Of a stretch of 64,000 nt of DNA, positions 54,474 through 63,344 are shown one piece after another. The position numbers and the translations under genes are program-made. The notes below the pieces were generated by a model. That model saw only the letters and a list, made by a program, of their open reading frames with translations, did not search any database and was not told the origin of the DNA. Origin of the DNA: Brevundimonas sp. (GTDB lineage: Bacteria; Pseudomonadota; Alphaproteobacteria; Caulobacterales; Caulobacteraceae); NCBI RefSeq assembly GCF_030682035.1, contig NZ_JAUXQZ010000016.1, forward strand, positions 1-64,000, given 5' to 3'. Within the stretch, counting starts at the first letter, position 1; the number at the start of each line of letters is the position of its first letter.

Positions 54474-54950
54474 ATGCTGATCCGCAACTTCCGCCCCGAT
54501 GACGCGCCGCTGCTGCGCACGGTTTTTTATGCATCGGTGCACCAGCTCGCCGCGCGCAACTACACGCCGGAACAGCGCGAGGCCTGGGCGCCGCTGGACC
54601 ACGACGCTGCGCAATGGGCGGCACGTTTGCAGGCCAACCAGCCTTTTGTGGCGGAGCTGGACGGCGCGGTCGCGGGTTTTGCCGACCTGCAGGATTCGGG
54701 TTACATCGACCAGTTTTTTGTGGCGCCGGCCTGTGCCGGTCGCGGCGTGGCGAAAGCGCTGATGGCGCACATCGAGGCGTCAGCAGCGCGCCGCGGCATC
54801 ACGGCGCTGTTCGCCGATGTCAGCCTGACGGCCGAACCCTTCTTCAGCGTGTCGGGGTTTACCGTCGAGCAGCGCCAGCAGGTCGAGCGGCAGGGCGTGG
54901 TGCTGCGCAATGCGCGCATGGGCAAGGCGCTGGCAACCGCGCACCGCTGA
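54474..54950 (+). CDS. GNAT family N-acetyltransferase
   Basis: 158 residues. The acetyl-CoA pyrophosphate loop appears as VAPACAGRGVAKALMAHIEA (motif A, Q/RxxGxG/A type). The N terminus MLIRNFRPDDAPLLRTVFYA is typical. The acceptor is unknown; relatives of this YafP-like branch act on small amines. ATG 54474 is preferred over an ATG 15 bases upstream. Confidence 0.85.
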   Translation: MLIRNFRPDDAPLLRTVFYASVHQLAARNYTPEQREAWAPLDHDAAQWAARLQANQPFVAELDGAVAGFADLQDSGYIDQFFVAPACAGRGVAKALMAHIEASAARRGITALFADVSLTAEPFFSVSGFTVEQRQQVERQGVVLRNARMGKALATAHR

Positions 54951-55080
54951 ACAGGCGCTGCATGGCTACTGATTTGACAGATGTTACGCCGACGGTTCGA
55001 AAATGTTGCCGCATGGGCTGCGACTTCCTTCCGAAGCACTTTTATATCAACGCCGGCCGTTTTGTTTATGCTGTGCCCGC

Positions 55081-55404
55081 ATGCAGCAATTCCTTTTTTT
55101 ATGCAGCAGAAACCGCCTTCGCAGCCCGACGGCGGAGCAGCTGTTCGCCGGCCGGCCGGGCATCAGCACTGATTCGGCCGGCCTGGCGCCGGACGCGGAC
55201 ACACTCCTGGACGCCGAGCAGATCCGCTGCGCCGACGTGATCGTCGTCATGGAACGCGCGCACCGCAGCAAGCTGTTGCAACGCTTCGGCCCGCAGCTGA
55301 AGGGGAAAAAGCTGGTGTGCCTGGACATTGCGGACAACTACAGCTTCATGCAACCTGAGCTGGTGGCGCTGCTGGAGAAAAGGATGGCGCCCTACCTGCG
55401 CTGA
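55081..55404 (+). CDS. short low-molecular-weight phosphotyrosine phosphatase-like protein
   Basis: 107 residues. It starts MQQFLFLCSRNRLRSPTAEQ, carrying the C-x5-R-S phosphate loop of the family at residues 8-15. It is shorter than classical enzymes (about 150), and the usual DP[YF] general-acid motif is not visible; DNYSF occupies that region. This matches a compact subfamily often called LMW-PTP-like. Activity is uncertain. Confidence 0.75.
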   Translation: MQQFLFLCSRNRLRSPTAEQLFAGRPGISTDSAGLAPDADTLLDAEQIRCADVIVVMERAHRSKLLQRFGPQLKGKKLVCLDIADNYSFMQPELVALLEKRMAPYLR

Positions 55405-55453
55405 ATCCGGCCGGGGCGTTTGAAGCGCGCCGCCGCCGTGCTCAAGCAGGCCG

Positions 55454-55517
55454 TCTGCTCTGTTTTTGATAGCTGCTCACGCTTGCTGTATGTGGCGTGA
55501 GTGCCGATTTGGCTTGA
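55454..55517 (+). repeat. CR1 interspersed repeat, copy J
   Basis: CTGCTCTGTTTTTGATAGCT, GCTCACGCTTGCTGTATG, ending GTGCCGATTTGGCTTG. It lies between convergent genes. Confidence 0.78.
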
Positions 55518-55533
55518 GCCGACGGCCAGACGC

Positions 55534-56190
55534 CTAGAGCCCCTTTTCCACCATGTCGATCAGGCGCTGGCCGATCTGCGCCAGCTGCGGGCCGATCACC
55601 GGCGCCAGCGGGCCGTCCACCACCAGCATGGCCAGCCCGTGCACCGCCGACCAGGCCAGGTACTCGGCACCGGGCCGGCGCTCCGGCGGCATCACGCCGG
55701 CGGCCACCAGTTTGTCCAGCGCCGCGCCCAGCAGTTCGAAGGGGTTGAGCCCGCCGGGGCCGGCCGTCGGCGCCTCGGGGGTGGCCTGGATCAGCACATC
55801 GGAGCGGGCAAAGGCGGTGCGGAACAGGCCCGGTTCGGCCAGTGCGAAACGCAGGTAGCCGGTGCCGACGGCGCGCACGCTGGCGCGCGCAAAGTCGGCC
55901 GGCGGCAGGTCGGCAGGCAGGGTGGCGAGTTCGGCCTCCATGGCGGCGGCCACGGCCGACAGGGCGGCGGCGCGCACCGCCTGCAGCAGGGCGTCGCGGC
56001 CGGCAAAGTGGCGATACGCGGCATTCGGCGCGACCCCGGCCCGGCGCGTGGCTTCGCGCAGCACCACGGCGTCGGGGCCACCGGCGCGCGCCAGCTCGAT
56101 CCCGGCTTCCAGCAGCGCGCGCCGCAGGTCACCATGGCGGTAGGTGCTGCGGACGGCAGGCGCTGCCGGGGACTCGGACGGGCTGGTCAT
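55534..56190 (-). CDS. TetR/AcrR family regulator
   Basis: 218 residues. The N-terminal HTH reads TYRHGDLRRALLEAGIELAR, VVLREATRRAGVAPNAAYRH, FAGRDALLQAV; then a helical ligand domain of the WHG type (the VHGLAMLVVDGPL segment near the end). Divergent from the VOC/GST/GFA gene run, with two similar dyads between, so it probably represses that run and itself. The inducing ligand is unknown. Confidence 0.88.
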   Translation of the reverse strand: MTSPSESPAAPAVRSTYRHGDLRRALLEAGIELARAGGPDAVVLREATRRAGVAPNAAYRHFAGRDALLQAVRAAALSAVAAAMEAELATLPADLPPADFARASVRAVGTGYLRFALAEPGLFRTAFARSDVLIQATPEAPTAGPGGLNPFELLGAALDKLVAAGVMPPERRPGAEYLAWSAVHGLAMLVVDGPLAPVIGPQLAQIGQRLIDMVEKGL

Positions 56191-56209
56191 GGCTTGTTAC
56201 GTTTTTATG

Positions 56210-56257
56210 TGGACAGTGTCCATTATCTTTGTTATTCTTTTGTGGACGGTGTACACA
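56210..56257. promoter_or_regulatory. paired TetR-type operator candidates
   Basis: Box 1 TGGACAGTGTCCA (56210-56222, perfect arms of five around AGT) and box 2 TGTGGACGGTGTACACA (56241-56257, arms of seven with one mismatch). Both share TGTGGAC-x-GTGT and are centred 33 bases apart, about three helical turns. They lie between the divergent TetR gene and the VOC gene, in the only AT-rich stretch there. Confidence 0.6.
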
Positions 56258-56336
56258 ATAACCTCGTTCTTGAGCCAGGACAAGGACGGACGAAAAAATC
56301 CGGCGCACCTGAGCGGCACCCACCAGGAGAAAACAC

Positions 56337-56822
56337 ATGCAGAAAATCACCACCTTCCTGACCTTCAAGGACCAGGCCGAAGAGGCGCTCAAGTTCTACA
56401 CCTCGGTGTTCCGCAACGCCAAAGCCGGCGAGACCCAGCGTTACGGCGAGGGCGCCCCGGTCCCCAAGGGCAGCTTCATGAGCGGCAGTTTCGAGATCGC
56501 CGGCCAGACCTTTTTTGTGCTCAATGCCGGTCAGGACTTCGGCTTTGCGCCCGGCATGTCGCTGATGGTCGACTGCCCGACACAGGACGAGGTCGACGAA
56601 CTCTGGGACAGGCTGTCCGCAGGCGGCAGCGTGCAGGCCTGCGGCTGGCTGACCGACAAATTCGGCGTGTCCTGGCAAATCGTGCCCAGCGTGATGCGCA
56701 CGGTGCTGGCCGACAAGGACCCGCGCAAGGTCGAACATGTCATGAAAGTGATGATGCAGATGATCAAGCTGGACGGACCCAGGCTGCAACAGGCCTATGA
56801 AGAGGCCGGAGGGTCGGCATGA
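56337..56822 (+). CDS. VOC family protein, PhnB/3-demethylubiquinone methyltransferase-like
   Basis: 161 residues: QKITTFLTFKDQAEEALKFY, FEIAGQTFFVLNAG, DKFGVSWQIVPSVM and the C-terminal helical MKVMMQMIKLDGPRLQQAYE, the layout of the PhnB-like subgroup. No enzymatic activity is established for these. It heads the run after the operator pair and is coupled to the GST gene by an ATGA overlap. Confidence 0.85.
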   Translation: MQKITTFLTFKDQAEEALKFYTSVFRNAKAGETQRYGEGAPVPKGSFMSGSFEIAGQTFFVLNAGQDFGFAPGMSLMVDCPTQDEVDELWDRLSAGGSVQACGWLTDKFGVSWQIVPSVMRTVLADKDPRKVEHVMKVMMQMIKLDGPRLQQAYEEAGGSA

Positions 56823-57460
56823 AGCTGTATTACTTCGACGTGCTGAACCCGCGCAAGGTCTGCGCGCTGGCACGCTACCTGAACCTGCCGGTGGAATTTG
56901 TCCATGTGGACCTGGGCAAGGGTGAGCACAAGACCCCGGCCTTCCTGGCCATGAACCCGAACGCCAAGGTGCCGGTGCTGGTGGACGGCAACACCACGCT
57001 GTGGGAGTCCAATGCCATCCTGTGTTACCTGGCGCGCAAGGCCGGCTCGGACCTGTGGCCGACCGACGCGCGCCAGTTCGAGGTGCTGCGCTGGCTGATG
57101 TGGGACGCCACCGAGTTTGCGCCGCAGACCGGCACGCTGTATTTCGAACACATCATCAAGTCGCGCTTCGGCATCGGCGGGCCCGACCCCGCAGAAGTGC
57201 AACAGGCCACCCAGGGCTTCCTGCGTTTTGCCGCGGTGCTGGATGCGCATTTGCGCGGGCGCCGCTACCTGGTCGGCGATGCCCTGAGCGTTGCCGACTT
57301 TGCCGTGGCCATCAGCCTGCCTTATGCGCAGCAGGCGCAGCTGCCGCTGCAGGACTTTCCCGAGATCCGGCGCTGGCATGCGCAGATGAATGCGCTGCCG
57401 GCCTGGCGCGAGCCCTTCCCTGAACGGGCCGAACCGGCCGCACTGGCAGAGGCCGCATGA
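56819..57460 (+). CDS. glutathione S-transferase
   Basis: 213 residues. Thioredoxin-fold N domain MKLYYFDVLNPRKVCALARY with the cis-proline and glutathione contacts in AKVPVLVDGNTTLWESNAIL, then the all-helical C domain with VGDALSVADFAVAIS. It probably conjugates or transfers glutathione in detoxification. ATG overlaps the VOC stop. A nearby GFA-family pair also handles glutathione adducts. Confidence 0.88.
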   Translation: MKLYYFDVLNPRKVCALARYLNLPVEFVHVDLGKGEHKTPAFLAMNPNAKVPVLVDGNTTLWESNAILCYLARKAGSDLWPTDARQFEVLRWLMWDATEFAPQTGTLYFEHIIKSRFGIGGPDPAEVQQATQGFLRFAAVLDAHLRGRRYLVGDALSVADFAVAISLPYAQQAQLPLQDFPEIRRWHAQMNALPAWREPFPERAEPAALAEAA

Positions 57461-57548
57461 GCCCATGGTGACGGAGACCTTGCGGCTGTATGCCGGCCTG
57501 CAGCGCCACTTTCACTTTTCCAACCCAAACCACCCCCAGGAGAATGTC

Positions 57549-57959
57549 ATGCAAGTCCAATCCTATCTGTCGTTTGAAGGCCGCTGTGAAGAGGCGCTGG
57601 AGTTCTACAAAAAGAGCGCAGGCGCCGAAGTGACCACATTGATGCGCTGGAGCGACAGCCCCGACCCGGCAATGAAGGCGCCACCGGGCTACGAGAAAAA
57701 GATCATGCATGCCGCTTTCAGGATTGGCGAGACCGAGCTCATGGCCGATGACGGCATGGGGCCAGGAAGCGCCGAATTCAAGGGTGTCACGCTGGCGTTG
57801 AGCGCCGGCAGCGACACGGAAACAAAACGCTTGTTCGACGCACTGTCCGAAGGAGGCAGCGTGCAGATGCCCCTGACCAAAACCTTCTGGACTTCCTCTT
57901 TCGGCATGCTGCGCGACCGGTTTGGCGTGCCGTGGATGGTCATGACCGCGTCGACTTGA
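57549..57959 (+). CDS. VOC family protein (PhnB-like)
   Basis: 136 residues from ATG 57549 with a CAGGAGA-type site just upstream. MQVQSYLSFEGRCEEALEFY, then the PGYEKKIMHAAFRIGETELM segment and DRFGVPWMVMT at the end. A paralogue-like relative of the VOC protein two genes upstream but lacking its C-terminal helix. Function unknown. Confidence 0.84.
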   Translation: MQVQSYLSFEGRCEEALEFYKKSAGAEVTTLMRWSDSPDPAMKAPPGYEKKIMHAAFRIGETELMADDGMGPGSAEFKGVTLALSAGSDTETKRLFDALSEGGSVQMPLTKTFWTSSFGMLRDRFGVPWMVMTAST

Positions 57960-57975
57960 TGACGGGAGCAGCGCG

Positions 57976-58425
57976 GTGATTCGGACCCGACACGGAAGTT
58001 GCCACTGCGGCGCGGTGAAATTCTCGTGCGACATCGACCTCGCGCCGCCAGGCCGGCGCTCACCTCAAATCCGGCCTGGCCCGTGGTTCGCATCCACACT
58101 GCGCTGCAACTGCTCGTTCTGCGGCAAGACCCGGATGTGGAAGAACCACGTCCCGTCCGAAGCTTTCCGGCTGCTTGAAGGCGCGGAAAACCTGACGCAC
58201 TACCGCTTCGGTGAAGGCTCGATTGACCACACCTTTTGCAGGACCTGCGGTGTTTACGCTTTCGTCAGCGCCAGCGAACCCGTCATGGGCGGCGACTTTT
58301 TCTGCGTCAACGTGGCGTGCCTAAACGATGCCACGCCCCAGGAGCTGGCGGCCGCACCGATACGGTATGAAGACGGCGCGCATGACGACTGGGCCAACCC
58401 GCCCCCCATCACCGGCTACCTGTGA
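57976..58425 (+). CDS. GFA family protein (glutathione-dependent formaldehyde-activating type)
   Basis: 149 residues from GTG 57976. Zinc cysteines: GSCHCGAVKFSC, LRCNCSFCGKTR and FCRTCGVYAF, which define the family. Compared with the GFA half of the gene at 58973 it has about 14 extra residues (PPGRRSPQIRPGPWFAST) between the first and second motifs. True formaldehyde activation is doubtful for most members; binding of glutathione adducts is plausible. Confidence 0.87.
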   Translation: MIRTRHGSCHCGAVKFSCDIDLAPPGRRSPQIRPGPWFASTLRCNCSFCGKTRMWKNHVPSEAFRLLEGAENLTHYRFGEGSIDHTFCRTCGVYAFVSASEPVMGGDFFCVNVACLNDATPQELAAAPIRYEDGAHDDWANPPPITGYL

Positions 58426-58467
58426 ACCGCCGGAACCCCCGTACCAACAACCCAAGGAGATAGAAAA

Positions 58468-58956
58468 ATGATGGACGCCAAACCCCAACAGGAACACGCA
58501 TGGCTGCAGCAGATGCTGGGCGACTGGACCATGGTCGGTGAATGTGACATGGGCCCGGACCAGCCCGTGAGCCGGACCACGGGCAAGGAACATGTGCGCG
58601 CGCTGGGCGGCTTTTTTGTGGTCTGCGAAGGCGAGGGCGAGATGCCCGGCAGTCAAGACACCGGCTATATGTTGATGACGCTCGGTTATGACATCGCCAA
58701 AAAGAAGTTTGTCGGCAGCTGGGCCGGATCCATGATGCCCGGCATGTTTTTCTACGACGGCCAGCTCGACGCCGCCAAAAAAGTGCTGACCCTGGACACC
58801 GAAGGCCCGAGTTTTACCGGCGACGGCAGCACGGCGAAGTACCAGGACGTGATCACCATCATCAGCAAGGACGAACGCAGCCTGCATTCGCAGACCCTGC
58901 AGCCGGACGGCAGCTGGAAACGTTTCATGACGGCGACCTACCGGCGCGTGAAATAA
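58468..58956 (+). CDS. DUF1579 family protein
   Basis: 162 residues: QMLGDWTMVGECDMGPDQPV, HVRALGGFFVVCEGEGEMPG and MLMTLGYDIAKKKFVGSWAG match the DUF1579 beta-barrel-like outline. The C terminus DGSWKRFMTATYRRVK is typical. AGGAG precedes the ATG. Function unknown; such genes commonly occur next to VOC, GFA and DUF899 genes. Confidence 0.85.
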   Translation: MMDAKPQQEHAWLQQMLGDWTMVGECDMGPDQPVSRTTGKEHVRALGGFFVVCEGEGEMPGSQDTGYMLMTLGYDIAKKKFVGSWAGSMMPGMFFYDGQLDAAKKVLTLDTEGPSFTGDGSTAKYQDVITIISKDERSLHSQTLQPDGSWKRFMTATYRRVK

Positions 58957-58972
58957 GCAACTCCAGGCTGCC

Positions 58973-59998
58973 ATGAGCACAACACAGGCACTGAAACCGG
59001 CCAAAGAGCTGGCCGCCGCCAACGGCGTGCGCTTCCCGAATGAAAGCGCGGGCTACCGGCGTGCACGCGACGCGCTGCTGGCCGAAGAAATCGAGCTGCG
59101 CCGCCATATCGAACGCGTGGCGCAGCAGCGCCGCGAACTGCCGCCGGGCGGCGTGTTGCCGAAAGATTACGAGCTGGTCGGCGAGGACGGGCCGGTGAAG
59201 TTTTCTCAGCTCTTCGGCAGGCACGCCTCGCTGGCGGTTTACAGCTATATGTTCGGGCCGCAGCGCAAGCAGCCCTGTCCGATGTGCACCTCGCTGCTGT
59301 CGGCCTGGGACGGCGAGGCCGAAGACGTGATGCAGCGCGTGGCCCTGGCGGTGGTGGCGCGTTCGCCGATAGAGCGCCTGCTGGCCTTCAAGAAAGAGCG
59401 CGGTTGGCGGCGCCTGTTGCTGTACTCGGATATGAGCGGCGACTACACGCGCGATTACGTGAGTGCGGACGACGCCGATGTGCCGGCCTTCAACGTGTTC
59501 ACGCGGCAGGACGGCAGCCTGCGGCATTTCTGGAGCGGCGAGATGGGCATGGCCACCGGAACTCCGTTATCCCCACCCCTGACTTTGAACACACGCATGA
59601 AAAAGACCTTTCAAGGCAGCTGCCACTGCAGCGCCGTCCGTTTTGAAGCCGACATCGACCTCGGCGCCAGCACCTACCGCTGCAACTGCTCGATCTGCAC
59701 GCGCCACCGCTTCTGGCTGGCCACCGTAGCGCCGCAGGACTTCCGGATGCTCGCGGGCCAGCCGGAACTCACGTCCTACCGCTTCAACACCGGGAAAAAC
59801 CAGCATCTGTTTTGCAGACACTGCGGCGTGCGCCCCTTCGGCATGGGCAGCATGCCCGACGGCCAGGCCTTTTATGCTGTGAACATCGGTTGCCTGGAAA
59901 ATGCCACGCCGGACGAGCTGGCCGCGGCGCCCATCACCTATGTGGACGGCAAACACGACAAGTGGTCTGAGGCACCTGCCATCACCAGTTATCTCTAG
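58973..59998 (+). CDS. fusion of truncated DUF899 domain and GFA-family domain
   Basis: 341 residues. Residues 1-200 are a DUF899 thioredoxin-like protein (LPPGGVLPKDYELVGEDGPV, SLAVYSYMFGPQRKQPCPMC, LFGRH), ending at LRHFWSGEMGMATG, where normal members continue about 30 residues further. After a short TPLSPPLTLNTR linker a complete GFA domain begins at M209 (ATG 59597): GSCHCSAVRFEA, RCNCSICTRH, FCRHCGV. Both parts occur as separate neighbouring genes in relatives, so a deletion joining them is likely. GFA may also be translated alone from 59597. Confidence 0.8.
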   Translation: MSTTQALKPAKELAAANGVRFPNESAGYRRARDALLAEEIELRRHIERVAQQRRELPPGGVLPKDYELVGEDGPVKFSQLFGRHASLAVYSYMFGPQRKQPCPMCTSLLSAWDGEAEDVMQRVALAVVARSPIERLLAFKKERGWRRLLLYSDMSGDYTRDYVSADDADVPAFNVFTRQDGSLRHFWSGEMGMATGTPLSPPLTLNTRMKKTFQGSCHCSAVRFEADIDLGASTYRCNCSICTRHRFWLATVAPQDFRMLAGQPELTSYRFNTGKNQHLFCRHCGVRPFGMGSMPDGQAFYAVNIGCLENATPDELAAAPITYVDGKHDKWSEAPAITSYL

Positions 59999-60091
59999 GC
60001 CGGCCCCCGCGCCAGCAGCTTTCACCCGATCCAGTTACAGTGGCGCAGGCTGGCACGGCTTCATCGCGCCAGCCTCAACCGGAACCCCGAA

Positions 60092-61032
<941 letters not shown>

Positions 61033-61036
<4 letters not shown>

Positions 61037-61809
61037 GTTCCCTGAGCTTCAACGGTCGTGGCGTCTGGGCCATCTACAAGTTTGAAATGGCGCGGGCCCT
61101 GCGCACCGTGTGGCAATCGCTGGTCACCCCGGTGATCACCACGTCCCTGTATTTCGTGGTCTTCGGCTCGGCCATCGGCAGCCGGATGACAGAGATCGAC
61201 GGCGTGCCCTACGGCGCCTTCATCGTGCCGGGCCTGATCATGCTGAGCCTGTTCACCCAGTCGATCTTCAATGCGTCATTCGGTATCTATTTCCCGAAAT
61301 TCACCGGCACCATCTACGAGCTGTTGTCCGCGCCCGTGTCGCCGCTCGAGATCGTCATCGCCTATGTCGGGGCGGCGGCGACCAAGTCGGCGGTGCTGGG
61401 GCTGGTCATCCTGGCTACGGCGGCCCTGTTCGTGCCGCTGCGGATTCTCCATCCGATCGAGATGCTGGCCTTCCTGATCCTGGTCTCGACGACCTTCAGC
61501 CTGTTCGGCTTCATCATCGGCATCTGGGCCAACGGGTTCGAACAGTTGCAGATGATCCCCATGCTGGTGGTCACGCCCCTGACCTTCCTGGGCGGGTCCT
61601 TCTATTCGATCGACATGCTGCCGCCGGTGTGGCGGACGATCACCCTGTTCAATCCGGTGGTCTATCTGATCTCGGGCTTCCGCTGGACCTTCTATGGTTC
61701 AGGCGACGTCGGCATCGGGGTCAGCCTGGCCGCCACCCTGGGCTTTCTGTTCACCTGTCTGGCCATTGTCGGCTGGATGTTCCGGACCGGCTACCGGCTG
61801 AAGAACTGA
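61033..61809 (+). CDS. ABC-2 type exporter permease (probable junction region)
   Basis: 258 residues, six hydrophobic segments, family motifs [47 protein letters not shown] and [14 protein letters not shown]. It is full length and in frame. The 5' end overlaps the ATPase gene in the betaproteobacterial manner, but after about 61.37 kb GGG and GCG codons rise and everything downstream is Caulobacterales-like. Closely similar ATPase-permease pairs exist in both groups, so a join within this gene would stay in frame. Confidence 0.8.
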
Positions 61810-61906
61810 GCTCTTCAGCTTCGGGTCACGAAACGGGCCAGATCGGCGGACACCTTGGCTCCCCTCCGCGTTTGATGTAGCGCGCCTGATCCGCGCGGGA
61901 GTTTCG

Positions 61907-62842
61907 ATGCCCACCGACACTGACAAGAAGCTCAACGGCACGCCCGAGCCCTTCCGTCGCCCCGTGGTCTGGGGTCGGTCGCCCGCGACCGTGTTCCGCG
62001 CGGGACCGCTGCCGAGGGGCGGCGGTCTGCCCCCCCTGCCGGACCCGCCCCGCAGGCAGATGTCGCCGGGGATCCTGACGGGCTCAATGATCCCGCGCGC
62101 CGCTCCGGCTTCCGCACAGGCACAGGCTCAGGCTGCCATCCCGTCGATGGCGCGAGCGCCCCAACCGCGTGAAGAACCGGCGTCGCCGTCCATTCCCGCC
62201 GCCGCGGTCCCGACGCCCGACCTGACGGTCCGTCCCCTGCCGTTGGCAGAGCCGGAACCGGTTCGCACCCCGGAGCCCGCTCGCTCTCCCGCGCCGCCCG
62301 ACCGCACGCCGGTTCAACCGGTCGCCGTCGCGGCGAAAGCCGCCGCGAATCCGCCCGTCAGCAAATCGCCCGGCCGAGCCCCGCTCTATGCCGGGATCGC
62401 GCTTGCCGCCGTGACCGTCCTCGCCCTGGGCGGCTGGATCTGGACCCGACCGCCGGTCGAGACGCCCGCGCCGACCGTTGCAGCCGCGCCGGCGCCCGCC
62501 GTCCCGGCCACGGAAGTTGTCGTGCCGGAGAGCCCGCCGACTCCGGTCCCCGTCATTGACGCCGCCGCCGAGGCGCCCGCGCCCGCTCCCGCCCCTGTGG
62601 TCGCCGCGCCGCCCGCCAGACCGACCTCAACCGCAGCGGCCCCGGCGCGGACGCCGCCGCCCTCGACAGCCCGGCCCGCGTCTCCGGCGCCCGAGGTCGT
62701 CGCCCCGCCGCCGGCGGCCACCACCGCGCCGCTGATCGAGATTGTCCCCGCACCGGTCCCCGCCCCGCCCCCGACCGCGGCCGAGAGTCTCCCGACTGAC
62801 CCCGATGCGCCTATTGCGACGCGACCCCAGCCTATCGGCTAG
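61907..62842 (+). CDS. Pro/Ala-rich single-pass membrane protein, alphaproteobacterial type
   Basis: 311 residues. A Pro-rich cytoplasmic N-terminal part (LPRGGGLPPLPDPPRRQMSP), one helix (APLYAGIALAAVTVLALGGW, about 157-176) and a long Pro/Ala/Thr/Val periplasmic part. No enzymatic domain; perhaps an envelope-spanning linker. The style is like Caulobacterales hypotheticals. The stop shares CTAG with the convergent next gene. Confidence 0.6.
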   Translation: MPTDTDKKLNGTPEPFRRPVVWGRSPATVFRAGPLPRGGGLPPLPDPPRRQMSPGILTGSMIPRAAPASAQAQAQAAIPSMARAPQPREEPASPSIPAAAVPTPDLTVRPLPLAEPEPVRTPEPARSPAPPDRTPVQPVAVAAKAAANPPVSKSPGRAPLYAGIALAAVTVLALGGWIWTRPPVETPAPTVAAAPAPAVPATEVVVPESPPTPVPVIDAAAEAPAPAPAPVVAAPPARPTSTAAAPARTPPPSTARPASPAPEVVAPPPAATTAPLIEIVPAPVPAPPPTAAESLPTDPDAPIATRPQPIG

Positions 62843-63216
62843 CGGATGGCGACGTAGCCGCGCTCGACCATGCGGCGCAGGCCCTCATAGGCCTCGGCCA
62901 GTTCTTCATAGGCGGAACGGGCGGAAGCCAGTCGCGCGATCTGATCGGGGGTCGACGGTGCGCCCGATTCCGACTGGCGCAGACCTTCGGAAACCCATTT
63001 GGCGCGCGCCGTGGCCGTCAGCACGGCCAGCTTCTGGAACATGGACGCGTCCAGCTTCGGCAGCATCTGGCCGATGACCTCACGGTTGGCGACGAAGGTC
63101 GAATAGTCGATCTGCTCCAGCAGACCGCGCAGCCGCCGCTGCTCCTGCGGATCGATGTCCTGGGGCTCGAAATGGTCGCGCTGGCGGCGATAGCTGGAGG
63201 TCTGGATGGTCGACAT
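62839..63216 (-). CDS. conserved hypothetical protein, Caulobacterales-like
   Basis: 125 residues, helical: DIDPQEQRRLRGLLEQIDYS, NREVIGQMLPKLDASMFQKL, AVLTATARAKWVSEG and a C-terminal ARSAYEELAEAYEGLRRMVE. No family function recalled. It appears typical of Caulobacterales genomes rather than Burkholderiales. No signal or membrane segment. Confidence 0.6.
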   Translation of the reverse strand: MSTIQTSSYRRQRDHFEPQDIDPQEQRRLRGLLEQIDYSTFVANREVIGQMLPKLDASMFQKLAVLTATARAKWVSEGLRQSESGAPSTPDQIARLASARSAYEELAEAYEGLRRMVERGYVAIR

Positions 63217-63344
63217 CGAACCGTTCCGTAATGACGTTGAACGGAGGGTGCGCCTCGTCGATTAACGGGGGGTTGCGTCCTGTCGCCGGAAGTTGAGACT
63301 TGGGCGAAGGCCCGCGCGTGGGGTCGGCTTGAGGAGATGTCGTC

